Assembly (NCBI RefSeq): GCF_007859615.1 | Contig: NZ_CP042295.1 | Location: 496,001 to 560,000, forward strand | Direction: 5' to 3' | DNA length: 64,000 nt | From: Mycoplasma anserisalpingitidis | GTDB lineage: Bacteria > Bacillota_I > Bacilli_A > Mycoplasmatales > Metamycoplasmataceae | In this document: one piece after another, positions 1 to 9,716 of the stretch | Layout of the letters: every line of letters begins with the position of its first letter | How positions within the stretch are numbered: position 1 is the stretch's first letter | Notes under the pieces: generated by a model | Database searches by the model: none | What the model was told of the DNA's origin: nothing | Seen by the model: the letters and a program-made list of their open reading frames with translations, nothing else | Program-made: the position numbers and the translations under genes

Positions 1-1550
1 AAATATTTGATGAATTCAAAAATAATAAAAATAACAATTTTGATATTTACATTACTAAAACAATACAAAATTATATTGATTATTTTAGCAAGGGTAATTT
101 CTTCCCTTTGATTGTCGAACGTTTAACATATTTCAAAAACAACTTTGATTTTGGTATTAAAGAACATACTATGCAATGATTTATTACTAAGGATAAAAAT
201 TTTACTTTAAGTCCGGGTAATGCTGAAAATATTGAATGAAGACTACCATATATGCGGAACAGTAGATATGGACTTATTAAATTAAATAGCGAATATATTA
301 TTAGTTGGTTAAAAAATTATGATGAGTGATTATGAGTAATTAACGATGAAGAAAAAATCGGAGAAATTAACTTAGAAAATGTTAAAGCTTTCAATCATTA
401 TAAAGACTTCAAAAATGAATTTATTGCTAATGAGTTTAAGAATTATGAAAACTTTAATATCAATGTATCAGATTGAAAATATAAAGTTGATAATAAGATT
501 ATTTTAAATAATTTATATAATGAATTATTGAAAATTTACAACGCAAATTCTTTTGAAATAAATGATTGAAATTCAGAAATTAATTTCAATGATAATCCAT
601 ACATTCCAATTAATTTTGATTTTAATTTATATAGAAAATATATAAATAATACAATAAAACAAGTTGAATATACTCGTACTATTATTTATGATTTACTAAC
701 TGAACAACCTAATTTTTTCAGCAATTTTTATCAACTTCCACTATATACGTTAAAAGTAAACAATCAATATTTTAGTAAAGAGAAAAATGAAGATGATACT
801 TTTGATTTTCCATATATTAATAAATTATTTTTAGATAATGATGGATGAATTGAAGAAAAATACAATGAAAATAGGAAAAATATAATAGATCAACTTATAT
901 TATGACGTAAGAATTGAGAAACTCTTTTATCTAAATATATTTCTAAAAATTGAAATAAAAAACAAATTATTCTAGCACTTTCATTTTATATTACATCTAA
1001 TGTAATGTATATGTATAATAATATTCCTTTTAGTTTTAATACGGATGGAAATAATTTTTATAATCCTGCTTCACTTTTTGAAACTGATAGAACACTTAAA
1101 TGCTATGGATATAGTCAAAATCTCTCTCTAGCACTAACACTACTTAATATTCCAGTTAGAATAATTAGTGGTTATATATTTGATGATATACAAAATCCAT
1201 TAGTAAGCAGCGGGGGACACGCTTGAAATGAAGTATTTATTGATAATAAATGAGTAAGTGTAGATTTAACTTTTGCAGACTACCAAGAAAGCTGAAGTAA
1301 TTTTAATAGTGAGTTAAATTTAGAAGAGATATTTCTGAACAGAGATAGTGGAAGTCGTACAATGTTTAGATTAAAATATATAAGCTATATCACAACAATC
1401 ATTAAATACCTAAATAAAGATGAAAATGGTAATTATGTGCACAATTATATTGAATTACCAACTCATTACAGTACTAATCCTGAAACTGAGCTTAAATGAG
1501 AAAATATGCTTCCACTTTTAAGACAACAATACAAAACTAATCAATATTAA
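1..1550 (+). CDS. Transglutaminase-like domain protein, copy A (5' end outside window)
   Basis: The frame is open from the window edge to TAA at 1548-1550 with TGA as Trp; about 515 residues are visible. The C-terminal part carries a transglutaminase-like (papain-fold) core: the Cys in RTLKCYGYSQNLSLALTLL, the His in SGGHAWNEVF and the Asp in VDLTFAD, in the order of a Cys-His-Asp triad. It aligns end to end with the C-terminal parts of the genes at 5829 and 15169. By analogy with those full copies it is probably anchored by an N-terminal membrane segment with this domain outside the cell. Protease, cross-linking or deamidase activity cannot be told apart from sequence. The last 127 bp are tandemly duplicated just downstream. 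The family call is solid; the function is inferred. Confidence 0.85.
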
Positions 1551-1681
1551 CACCGGTAATTATGTGCACAATTATATTGAATTACCAACTCATTACAGTA
1601 CTAATCCTGAAACTGAGCTTAAATGAGAAAATATGCTTCCACTTTTAAGACAACAATACAAAACTAATCAATATTAACACC
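1428..1681 (+). repeat. Perfect 127-bp tandem duplication of the copy A 3' end
   Basis: Positions 1428-1554 and 1555-1681 are identical. Each unit runs from GGTAATTATGTGCACAATTA to AATATTAACACC, so it contains the last codons, the TAA and the first terminator arm. The stop inside unit 1 keeps the protein unchanged; unit 2 is untranslated. Confidence 0.95.
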
Positions 1682-1755
1682 ATTTTAAACTAGGACAACG
1701 AAAGTTGACAAAAAATTATTTTAAAACATCATTGCAAATTGCTTTGGTGTTTTTT
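1676..1755 (+). terminator. Terminator of copy A interrupted by about 60 nt of foreign sequence
   Basis: Paralogues end with AACACC, a short T loop and GGTGTT plus a T run (8620, 17936, 20272). Here AACACC (1676-1681) and GGTGTTTTTT (about 1745) are separated by about 60 nt. The inserted sequence includes, at 1686-1710, the same 25-nt sequence that forms both arms of the hairpin at 23100-23155. Confidence 0.7.
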
Positions 1756-1779
1756 ATTTGCATTAATTATTTCATTCAT

Positions 1780-1834
1780 TAAATTAAATAATAGTGCATA
1801 ATAATTATGTAAATGTTTCCATTTACAAATAAAG
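1780..1834 (+). promoter_or_regulatory. Repeated leader/promoter element, copy 1
   Basis: This AT-rich block contains AATAGTGCATAATAATTATG followed by the inverted repeat GTAAATG-TTTC-CATTTAC. Near-identical blocks lie at 2485-2540 and 17985-18035, each just ahead of a gene. Conservation of an intergenic block with a hairpin before three genes suggests a shared promoter and 5' UTR signal; this is inferred. Confidence 0.6.
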
Positions 1835-1855
1835 TTGAAGACTCAAAAGGAGAAA

Positions 1856-2395
1856 ATGAAACATAAAGATTTTTTAAGCAAAATAGATTATGCTATTTAT
1901 GACTATGAAAGCAAAATACAGGATAATGCATTTACTGGTATTGAAGATATAGGACGTTTTACATTTAATAATGTTTTTTATTACTCAAGAAATGAAAATG
2001 AAAAAATATCTGTCGAAGAACTTGTTGAAGAAATAGCTTCAAAGAATATACCAAGACGAAGACATGAAATTTTTAAACTAGTTCCAGAATTAGAATCTAA
2101 AATCAATGAAATTTTATTTGACGGTACTTATGATAACTTTGACCAATTGCTAAAACGTGCACTCTTTGAATATCAAAAAGATTTTGTACTAGAAAATATT
2201 GAACATTTATTTAGATTACATTTTCTAAATTTAGCTAAAGAAATTGTTAAAAATAACGGAAGAGAAGAAATTAAAGTCAATTGAGAGTGATTTAATGATT
2301 TAGTTATTAAGAAAGCTAAAGAGTTTTGTTCAAAAGATGTGTTGTATAAGTATGTTCCGACAGAATTTAATGAATTTAAAGAAATTTTAGTCTAG
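1856..2395 (+). CDS. Hypothetical protein, family with truncated relatives in the window
   Basis: This is a 179-residue protein. The ATG at 1856 is preceded by AAAAGGAGAAA; the earlier TTG at 1835 is rejected because it includes that ribosome site. One internal TGA (2282) is Trp. The protein is charged and largely helical, with no signal peptide or membrane segment. Two truncated relatives exist here: 18058-18174 keeps the N-terminus with an internal deletion, and 22826-23100 (minus) keeps the C-terminal half, with alternating matches over about 80 residues. I do not recognise a named domain. Association with mobile remnants and shared leader elements suggests an accessory gene. Confidence 0.75.
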
Positions 2396-2440
2396 TAAAT
2401 GTAAATCAGGCATATAAATAAAACAAAAATGAATAATAAC

Positions 2441-2460
2441 AACACCATTTCGGTGTTTTT
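2441..2460 (+). terminator. Rho-independent terminator
   Basis: AACACC-ATTTC-GGTGTT followed by TTTT, downstream of the gene ending at 2395. It is the same stem as in the transglutaminase-like paralogues. Confidence 0.75.
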
Positions 2461-2484
2461 CTTTACATAAATTATTTAACTTTA

Positions 2485-2540
2485 TTAAATTTTATAATAG
2501 TGCATAATAATTATGTAAATGTTTCCAATTTACAAATTAA
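2485..2540 (+). promoter_or_regulatory. Repeated leader/promoter element, copy 2
   Basis: It matches the block at 1780-1834. TATAAT at 2493-2498 is followed by GTGCATAATAATTATG and a hairpin GTAAATG-TTTCC-AATTTAC with a one-base bulge. It precedes the gene at 2572. Confidence 0.6.
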
Positions 2541-2571
2541 AACTATTAAATTAATAAATAAAAAGAGAAAT

Positions 2572-2880
2572 ATGAAAATAAAAATTACACCAACACAAAT
2601 TGAAACATATTCAGATAATTCATCATTAATCTGTTTTCCTAAAAATTCTGAATATAAAAGATTTAAGTTTTGACTTTCGAATAAAAGAGTTTTTAAAACT
2701 GGTTGATTTTATACTATTTATATTGATGAAAAAGGTACAACAACTATTTTTAAAAATGGAAATGGGCAGTGAAATAAATTTGAAAAAATAAGTGAACAAA
2801 AAATCACAAATAAAAAATTAATAGAAGCTTTTTCACATCAACAAGACAGCATTATTGAGAAAAAACATAGATATCATTAA
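2572..2880 (+). CDS. Hypothetical small protein
   Basis: This is a 102-residue protein starting MKIKITPTQIETYS and ending KKHRYH. Three internal TGA codons fall at tryptophan-like positions (FKFWLSNK, TGWFYTIYI, NGQWNKF). AAAGAGAAAT precedes the ATG as a weak ribosome site. It is rich in basic and aromatic residues, has no signal peptide or membrane segment, and sits behind leader element copy 2. I do not recognise the family. Confidence 0.6.
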
Positions 2881-2904
2881 AGAAAAATAACCAAATAATA
2901 CTTT

Positions 2905-3085
2905 ATACGTCATTTATACCGACAAATAAACCGACAAATGTCTATTTAAAATGACGGTTTAAAATGAATTATTGTAATTTTCTATTATAAATTGATTAAT
3001 TTAGTGTTGTTTTGCAAATTAATAGATGTTTAACCCGACAGGAATAAAAATATACCGTCATTTATACCGACATTTAAACCGTCAA
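2905..3085 (+). promoter_or_regulatory. Two arrays of 12-bp iterons (CCGACA / CCGTCA)
   Basis: CCG(A/T)CA-type motifs recur every 12 bp at 2907 (ACGTCA), 2919, 2931 and again at 3055, 3067, 3079. An inverted copy, TGACGG, lies at 2952-2957. The second array reaches the predicted -35 of the regulator gene at 3113. Helically phased direct repeats ahead of a DNA-binding regulator suggest autoregulation. Confidence 0.65.
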
Positions 3086-3097
3086 AAATATAAATGT

Positions 3098-3112
3098 TGC
3101 TATAATATTAAA
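3098..3112 (+). promoter_or_regulatory. Extended -10 promoter, leaderless start
   Basis: TGCTATAAT lies at 3098-3106 and the ATG at 3113, only 6 nt after the -10. No Shine-Dalgarno fits, so the mRNA probably starts at or next to the ATG. A 17-bp spacer would place the -35 at 3078-3083, inside the last iteron. Confidence 0.6.
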
Positions 3113-4117
3113 ATGACTAATAATAATTGCTATATAGAATCAGAAATTTTGGAGTTAAAAGAAAAAATGAATGATAATTTAACATTCTCTAGTCTTAAAA
3201 TATATTATGAAGAGAAAAATAAGCATTTGGATAACAATACTTTTGAAAAGAACCTTTCATTAAGAAATTCACTTAATCAATACAATCTTCTTGCAGAATT
3301 ACTAGCAGATAAAAACAATTTATCATTAGTTTTTGTTAAATTTAATGGAATTGATAAAACCTCTATTTCGCAAAGAGTTGACGTAGGTAATGTTTGTATA
3401 ATTACAGCGTACAAAAATCTTATAAATAGACTTAAATCACTAAATACAAATTTTTTAGATACAACTGTTAGACCTAGAATAGAGACTCCACTTTTTGATA
3501 TGGATTCAGTAAATGAAGCAATTTTAAACGCAATTATCCATAATGATTGAACAATTGGAACTCCACAAATTTCATTTTACAGTAATAGAATTGAAATTGT
3601 TTCTCACGGTGGATTGATATCTGGATTAAGTGAAGATGAATTTTTTGATGGGATTAGTAGACCAAGGAATCCAAGTTTAATGAGAGTTTTCATTGATTTA
3701 GGATTAGCCGAACATACAGGGCATGGTGTTCCTAAAATAATTAGTGTTTATGGAAGAGAATCAATTAAAATTGGTAATAGTTCAATAAAGTGTATTATTC
3801 CTTTTAATATAAATGGTAATGCTAAAAGTAATGAAAATTTTGATGAAAACTTAATTAACAATAATGAAGAAAATAATAAAACAAATTATTTTGATAAATC
3901 ATTATTAAACTTAAGGGATAATGAAAGATTAATTTTAAATTACATTACTAACAACTCACAAATTACAGTACTAAAGCTTTCAGAATTAACAGGACTTTCA
4001 ACTAGAACAGTTGAAAGAATAATTTCTTCACTACAAACTAAATCAATTTTAATTAGGGAAGGTTCAAAGAAAAAAGGTAAGTGAGTAATAAAAATATTAA
4101 ATTATGAAAAAAAATAA
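3113..4117 (+). CDS. ATP-binding (AlbA/divergent AAA-4) transcription regulator with reduced AlbA domain
   Basis: This is a 334-residue protein of the COG2865 type. The middle and C-terminal parts match the family: LTFSSLKIYYEEK, a DSVNEAILNAIIHNDW motif like the N-box of GHKL/HATPase_c_4 domains, SHGGLISGLSEDEFFDG, RNPSLMRVF, and GHGVPKI as the glycine motif. A C-terminal winged-helix domain follows (LSELTGLSTRTVERIISSL). The usual N-terminal AlbA_2 domain is almost absent: ESEILELKEKMND is followed at once by the middle domain, so about 100 residues appear deleted in frame. It probably binds DNA and perhaps the iterons upstream. Two internal TGA codons are Trp. Loss of the AlbA core may alter or abolish function. 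Confidence 0.75.
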
Positions 4118-4155
4118 CACAAAATCAATATTTTTTAGTTTTTGTGTTATTTTTT
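4113..4155 (+). terminator. Rho-independent terminator of the regulator gene
   Basis: The stem AATAACACAAAA (4113-4124) pairs with TTTTGTGTTATT (4140-4151) and is followed by T residues. It overlaps the stop codon. Confidence 0.75.
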
Positions 4156-4360
4156 ATTTTTATAATAAACTTAAGGTGATTAAATTATTTGATTAATTTC
4201 AATAACAAAAATACAACTCTTCAAAAATCTAACAACACTAAATCTATCAATAAAAAATACTTTTAACATCAAAGATAGCATCAAGTGCTATAGATGTTAA
4301 ACAGAAATGTGCAGAATTAGAAAATACTCAAAAATCGTTTTTCTTAAGAACGTAAAAAAG

Positions 4361-4396
4361 AACAGTCATACAACAATTGCTGTATGACTGTTTTAT
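4361..4396 (+). terminator. 12-bp hairpin next to the IS30 left end
   Basis: AACAGTCATACA (4361-4372) pairs perfectly with TGTATGACTGTT (4381-4392). The stretch 4156-4360 before it holds no convincing gene; a short open frame ending at 4354 (IDVKQKCAELENTQKSFF) may be the tail of a lost gene. IS30-type elements are known to insert beside inverted repeats, which may explain the neighbour. Confidence 0.6.
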
Positions 4397-5654
4397 ATTT
4401 TTGGTCCTTTTAGTAAAATTATAGTGCAAAAAAATAAGAAAGGAACCAATATGATTATAGCAAATATTAAAAATTCTCTTAAAGAAGTTGTGTGTATTAA
4501 AACTAAAGAAAAACACTTACCAAACAACCATTATTTAATAAAAAATTCTGAAGAAGAAATCAGAATTCTTCATTCAAAAGTTATAAATACTAGATTACTC
4601 AAAGCGAATCAAATGAACATTCTTCATTTGAATGAATGTCTAAGATTATTTAAAGAAGGAAAGAATTTTTCTCAAGTTTCAGAAATGATTGGATTTCAAA
4701 CACACACCATTAAAAAGTTATTGAAAATTTCAACAACAAATCAGGGTGATTTTGTTAAGAAATATAAAAAAGTTTGTCGCAACTGTGATCAATATATTAA
4801 TTATGTAAACTACATTGATTTCCAATTAATTGCTGAACATCTTATGCTTTATAAGTCTAAAAGAACAAGACTTCATTCAAAGACTATTCAAAATAAATGA
4901 AGAGATTTTATTAGATTTTGAAAATCTGAAGTTAGTTATTATAGGAAAAATAGATTCAATAAAGATTTTACAAAAAGAGCAATCAAAGTTTCAGCTAAAG
5001 CTCTTGTTAATAAATTTAAGAACCTATTTCCTAACAGTTTCTGTCCTACTCCTAGCGCTGTATATAAGTGCTTAAAGTCAAATCAGTTTAATTTATCTAT
5101 AGATATTTTGCTCTTTCTTTCTGTAGGAAAATATCACAAAAAAACTAAAAAAGTTCAAAAAAGTTCTCTTAAAAATGCTGTTAGTATTCACCAAAGACCT
5201 GATGAGGCCAACCATAGATTAGAGGAAGGTCATTTTGAGCTTGACACTGTGATTGGACAAAGCAAGGATAAGAATTGTTTGGTAACTTTATTAGATAGAA
5301 AAACTAGAAAACTTTATGTAATATTAGCACGCAAAACTTCTGAGTCAGTTAAAGATGCTTTACTCAAAATGATTAAAATTAATTCAATAAAAATAACAAC
5401 ATTAACTGTTGATAATGGCTCCGAGAACGTGCGCTTGCACGAAGTTATTTCTAACAACAATTTATTTAAATGTGATGCATATTGTTCATATCAAAAAGGC
5501 TCAATAGAGAATATCCACAGACACATTAGAAGATTTATTCCTAAAGGTGTTTCCATGGATAAATTCACAAATAAACAGATTTATGCGATGAGCAAAAGAA
5601 TTAATGAATATTTAACACTCATTAATCAATAGTTTTACTAAAAATTTTAAAAAT
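4397..5654 (+). mobile_element. IS30-family insertion sequence
   Basis: A complete transposase gene lies between imperfect 28-bp terminal inverted repeats. The left repeat is 4397-4424 and the right is 5627-5654 (reverse complement). They share ATTTTT, TTTTAGTAAAA and a TAT block, about 21 of 28 identical. The right repeat overlaps the transposase stop. I see no clear target duplication; the flanking hairpins differ in sequence. Confidence 0.75.
4451..5632 (+). CDS. IS30-family transposase
   Basis: This is a 393-residue protein, normal length for IS30 enzymes. The ATG at 4451 follows GAAAGGAACC. The N-terminal half has a helix-turn-helix region (LFKEGKNFSQVSEMIGFQ). The C-terminal half is a DDE integrase core: Asp265 in HFELDTVIGQ, Asp321 in TVDNGSENV and Glu353 in KGSIENIHRHIR, with the 31-residue D-E gap expected for the family. 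Two internal TGA codons (4898, 4919) are Trp and the frame is otherwise continuous. It cuts and joins the ends of its own element; all catalytic residues are present, so it may be active. Confidence 0.9.
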
Positions 5655-5699
5655 CGGTCATGACCGATTCTTTTGGTGTGCTTTTTTATATAAAAAAGC
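5653..5699. repeat. Two perfect palindromes at the IS30 right end
   Basis: ATCGGTCATGACCGAT lies at 5653-5668 and GCTTTTTTATATAAAAAAGC at 5680-5699. The first overlaps the terminal repeat and may act as a terminator or as the target site. A third inverted repeat, TTGAAG...CTTCAA, lies at about 5717-5738. The stretch 5700-5780 has no gene. Confidence 0.6.
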
Positions 5700-5782
5700 A
5701 TTATAATTATATAAATTGAAGCACTAACGTACTTCAAGGACTTTGATTAAAATGCTTTGTTAAATGACTTTTCTATTTCATA

Positions 5783-5822
5783 TTTTTTTTCTTTTTTTTT
5801 TTTTTTTTAAGCATTATATAAT
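5783..5822 (+). promoter_or_regulatory. Promoter of copy B with a T17 homopolymer tract
   Basis: T8-C-T17 (5783-5808) is followed by AAGCAT and TATAAT at 5817-5822; the ATG is at 5829. The pure T17 run occupies the spacer/-35 zone. Copy C has the same block with an interrupted tract (T4-G-T7). There is no Shine-Dalgarno, so a leaderless mRNA is likely. Length change by slipped-strand mispairing could alter promoter strength. Confidence 0.7.
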
Positions 5823-5828
5823 TAAATT

Positions 5829-8621
5829 ATGAGATTATTCGCACATATAAAAATTAAAAAGAATTACAGAAATTTTATAGATTTATTAAATTTGATTGAT
5901 AAAACAAAATTTATCAATGATAAGAAAATAGATATTGAAAAATTTGATGATATTTTGTTATCAATAAACAAAAATAATAAAAAGATTAATATAAATTTAT
6001 TTATTCAATCAATTGATTTTTTAATATTATTAAACTCTTTAGGATATTTAGAAATAAACTTACTAAAATTTAAGCATTTAATTGACTACAGTTTTACTAA
6101 ATTACAAAAAACAATTAATAAAAATACTCAATCAGATAAGTTAAAGAAAAAAATTAATGAATTTAATTTTCTTGTAAATTCAGTTCTTTTATTCAAAGAA
6201 GAAAAAGAATATAAAGAATATTGCAAGATTGTTGATCAAACTATAAAAGTCTTTAATAATTTATTAAAATCAAACATAAATTTAAGTTCAAAAAAAATAA
6301 GCAAAAAAACTAAATTTATTTTAATAATTGCTAGTTCTGTTTTAGGATTTATAGCAGTTTCATCTGCTTTAATTATTCCAACAACACTACATATATTAAA
6401 TAAAGATAAGACTAAAGAAAACAAAACAGTACCTTGAACTGAATTACAACCTTCAATTAAAGTTAAATACAACTTATATAAATTGAAAAATATTCCTTGA
6501 AGTTTTCATAATCGAATCAATGATAATATAACAAATAAAACTGAAGAAAAATTAAATATTCTAGATGAACAATTTGCAAAAAATAGTGATTTAAATATAA
6601 AATGAGTACAAATATCAAATTATTATGATGAATCATCTCTAGATTTAAGAGGAGATTATAAAAGAAAATTAGAAAATTTATTTAATTCAAAAAAAGATAT
6701 TGATACACTAATATCTCAAATAATAGATTTAAATAAAGAATACAAGAATAATATTGAAAAATATTATGAAGATATTTTTTTATATTTCAATAAATATACT
6801 AAACCAACTCATAATTTATTAAATAAATCTTTATTAGTAAATAAAGTTTACGAGGAAACATCAAATATTATTGTTGATAGTATTATTAAAGAATTTAACT
6901 ATGAATTTGTAAATAATTATGATATTTATCAAAAAAATTCTTTTGAACATCTAAAAAGCTTTTACAGTGATATTAACAAATTTATTGATCTAATAAATAA
7001 ACATTCTTTATTTGTAAAAGATCTTAAATTAAGATATCTTCCTACAGAAGATGATACTAATGAAATTAAAAAAATATTCAATGATTTTAGAAATGAACAA
7101 AATAGTAATTTTGATATTTACATTATTAAAACAATACAAAATTATATTGATTATTTTAGCAAGGGTAATTTCTTCCCTTTGATTGTCGAACGTTTAACAT
7201 ATTTCAAAAACAACTTTGATTTTGCTATTAAAGAACATACTATGCAATGATTTATTACCAAAGACAAAAAATACACATTAAATCCGGGTAATGCTGAAAA
7301 CATTGAATGAAGACTACCATATATGCGAGATAGTATATATGGTCTTATTGTATTAAATAGTGAATATATCATTAGTTGATTAAAAAATTATGATGAGTGA
7401 TTATGAGTAATAAACAATGATGAAAAAATCGGTAAAATTAATTTAGAAAATGTTAACGCATTTAATCACTATAAAGATTTTAAAAATGAATTTATTGCTA
7501 ACGAGTTTAAAGATTATGAAAACTTTTATATTAATGTAATAGGCTGAAAAAGAGATTTTTACGAAGATGAAATATTAAAAAATCTTTATGAAATATTAAT
7601 AAAAATTTATGGTGAAGATAACTTCAAAATTAATGACTGAAATTCAGAAATTAATTTTAGTGATAATCCATACATTCCAAATAATTTTGATTTTGATTTA
7701 TACAAAAAATATTTAAATAATAGCATTGATAGTGCTGAAGTTTCGCGACCTATTATTTATGATTTACTTACTGAACAACCTAATTATTTTTCTGATTTTC
7801 AACAGAATTCACTTTGGGGTTTAAAACTAAAAAATAAATTTGTTTATAAAGAGATTAATATTGATAAAAATTATGATTTTCCCGGTATTAATAAATTAAC
7901 CAAAACCAAATATGGTAGTATCGATTTTGATAATTATGAAGATAAAGAAACTACAAGAAGGCAATTCATTCAATGACGCAAAAATTGAGAAAAATTATTA
8001 AGTAAATTTATCTCTAAAAATTGAAATCAAAAACAAATCATTTTAGCACTATCTTTTTATATCAATTCTAATGTTATGTATATGTATAATAATACTGAAA
8101 GAAGCTTTAATACTGACGGTAATAATTTTTATAATCCTGCTTCACTTTTTGAAACTGATAGAACGCTTCAATGCTATGGATACAGTCAAAATCTTTCATT
8201 AGCTCTTACCCTACTTAATATTCCAGTAAGGATAATTACAGGTGAAACGTTTAGCGACACACAAAATCCATTAGTAAGTAGTGGTGGACACGCTTGAAAT
8301 GAAGTATTTATTGATAATAAATGAGTAAGTGTAGATTTAACTTTTGCTGACTACTACGAAAGCTGAAGTAATTTTAATAGTGAGTTAAATTTAGAAGAGA
8401 TATTTTTAGATAGAGATAGTGGGAGTCGTACTATGTTTAGATTAGATTTCTTAAGCTATATCACAACAATCATAAAATATCTAAACAAAGATGAAAATGG
8501 TAATTATGTTCATAACTATGTAGATCTACCAACTCATTACAGTACTAATCCTGAAACTGAACTTAAATGAGAAAATATGCTTCCACTTTTAAGAAAACAA
8601 TATAAAACTAATCAATATTAA
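5829..8621 (+). CDS. Membrane-anchored transglutaminase-like protein, copy B
   Basis: This is a 930-residue protein read with about 20 TGA codons as Trp. The N-terminal ~160 residues are basic and helical. One hydrophobic segment follows at about residues 162-190 (FILIIASSVLGFIAVSSALI), then about 740 residues probably outside the cell. The C-terminal transglutaminase-like core shows Cys782 (LQCYGYSQNLSLAL), His821 (SGGHAWNEVF) and Asp836 (VDLTFAD). There is no lipobox. It is about as long as copy C; copy A shares a 98-bp identical block (56-153 against 7127-7224). Substrate and role are unknown; an enzyme acting on surface or host proteins is an inference. Confidence 0.85.
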
Positions 8622-8639
8622 CACCTTTTTGGTGTTTTT
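8620..8639 (+). terminator. Rho-independent terminator of copy B
   Basis: AACACC-TTTTT-GGTGTT plus TTT, overlapping the stop codon. Confidence 0.8.
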
Positions 8640-9140
8640 ATTTGTCTCAATTAAATAATAATAATAAAAATAAAACTCCCGCTTTAACAGGAGTTATTGA
8701 AGAATTTTACTTTTGTGATTATAAAAAATAGAATTAAAAGTTTGAATAAGATTAGCTAACAAAAAATCCAAACAATTTTTATCACATTTTGAAAAATTAC
8801 ATATTTATTATAACACAAAAATCATTATCTAATATATTTATTTTTGTTTTTATTGTGCTGACTTTTAGATTTTTATAGCACAATTAAAACATATTAAATC
8901 TATTTTGTTTAATTCTGATTTTGATAAATAGCACTAATTTAAAAGCAGAACTTAAATAGGTAAATATGCTAGCAATTATACGTAAACAATATAAAACTTG
9001 AATAATTAATTGTCTTAGGATAGTTCTTATTATTATTTTCGATAATTAATACTTACAACATTACTAAAAAACATTCAAATATGAAAAAAGGTATCGAATT
9101 GCTTAATATTCCTATTCGCATTTCTCCTGCTTTTATGTAT
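8640..9140 (+). pseudogene. Gene-free stretch with scrambled remnants of a transglutaminase-like gene
   Basis: There is no intact gene. A hairpin AACTCC...GGAGTT lies at 8674-8695, and the block around it is repeated at about 20285-20365. Positions 8948-9000 match the paralogue 3' end in degraded form (GAACTTAAAT, AATATGCT, AAACAATATAAAAC). Positions 9075-9140 could encode LLNIPIRI, like LLNIPVRI beside the catalytic Cys. The order is reversed relative to intact copies, so the fragments were rearranged. The second match is weak. Confidence 0.45.
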
Positions 9141-9167
9141 AAAAAACATCTACTATAAAAGTAGATG
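9141..9167 (-). terminator. Minus-strand terminator
   Basis: CATCTACT (9147-9154) pairs with AGTAGATG (9160-9167). The A6 run at 9141-9146 is the T tail on the minus strand. It follows the minus-strand remnants to its right. Confidence 0.7.
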
Positions 9168-9219
9168 CTTTAACATAGTCTTGTTTTACCTTTTAAAACA
9201 ACTAATAATTTAAGGTATT

Positions 9220-9292
9220 TTATTTCTTAACATAAAATGTAGCTTTTCCCTTACCATATCTTGTTATATATCCTTCTTCTATTAATTGTTTA
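9220..9292 (-). pseudogene. Remnant of a winged-helix C-terminus
   Basis: On the minus strand the frame ends QLIEEGYITRYGKG then KATFYVKK and TAA. This resembles the C-terminal wing of COG2865-type regulators such as the gene at 3113 (LQTKSILIREGSKKKGKW). No open frame leads into it. Confidence 0.45.
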
Positions 9293-9307
9293 AGCAATAT
9301 AATTTAA

Positions 9308-9716
9308 CTATCTCATATTGAAAAAATGTATTAAAGAATTATTTCTGTTTTTTAATAATTCTAATAATTCGTTTAATTCGATTATGAACTTACTATAATA
9401 TTCTGTTTCTGTAAGTAAAATAAATTCATTTAAGGATTTAAGAAAATCAGAAATATATTTATCTATAAAATATAAATTATCAAAAAAATCAAATGAATGA
9501 GTAAAAACATTTAATATTTGCCTATTAAATATACTTATAACTTTTTTGATAAAAAAATCATAAACTTCTTTTGTAAATCCATAATCTGAATTATCAAAAC
9601 AAAATTCATCGTTAAAGTTTTCGAGATGATATTTTAAATGTAATATTTCAAAAAGATTTGCGTTAGCTCTAATGATTTCTAATATTGTTGCATCAAAATT
9701 TGAGTCATTAAAATTA
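9308..9716 (-). pseudogene. Hypothetical protein fragment lacking its start
   Basis: A minus-strand frame of about 136 codons is open from the junction at about 9716 to TAG at 9308-9310. It includes SDYGFTKEVYDFFIKKVISI and ELNELLELLKNRNNSLIHFF. It has no in-frame ATG near its 5' end and abuts the plus-strand transposase-like fragment, so it appears cut by a rearrangement. Composition looks coding; I do not recognise the family. Confidence 0.45.

Noticed and set aside
3026-3112. Upstream in-frame start of the regulator at 3026
   Set aside because: It would translate through the iterons and the -10 box; the added residues do not resemble the family, and the ATG at 3113 fits the promoter.
6236-6472. 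Minus-strand frame over the membrane segment of copy B
   Set aside because: It is antisense to a clearly coding, conserved paralogue; the similar frame at 15576 only reflects that conservation.
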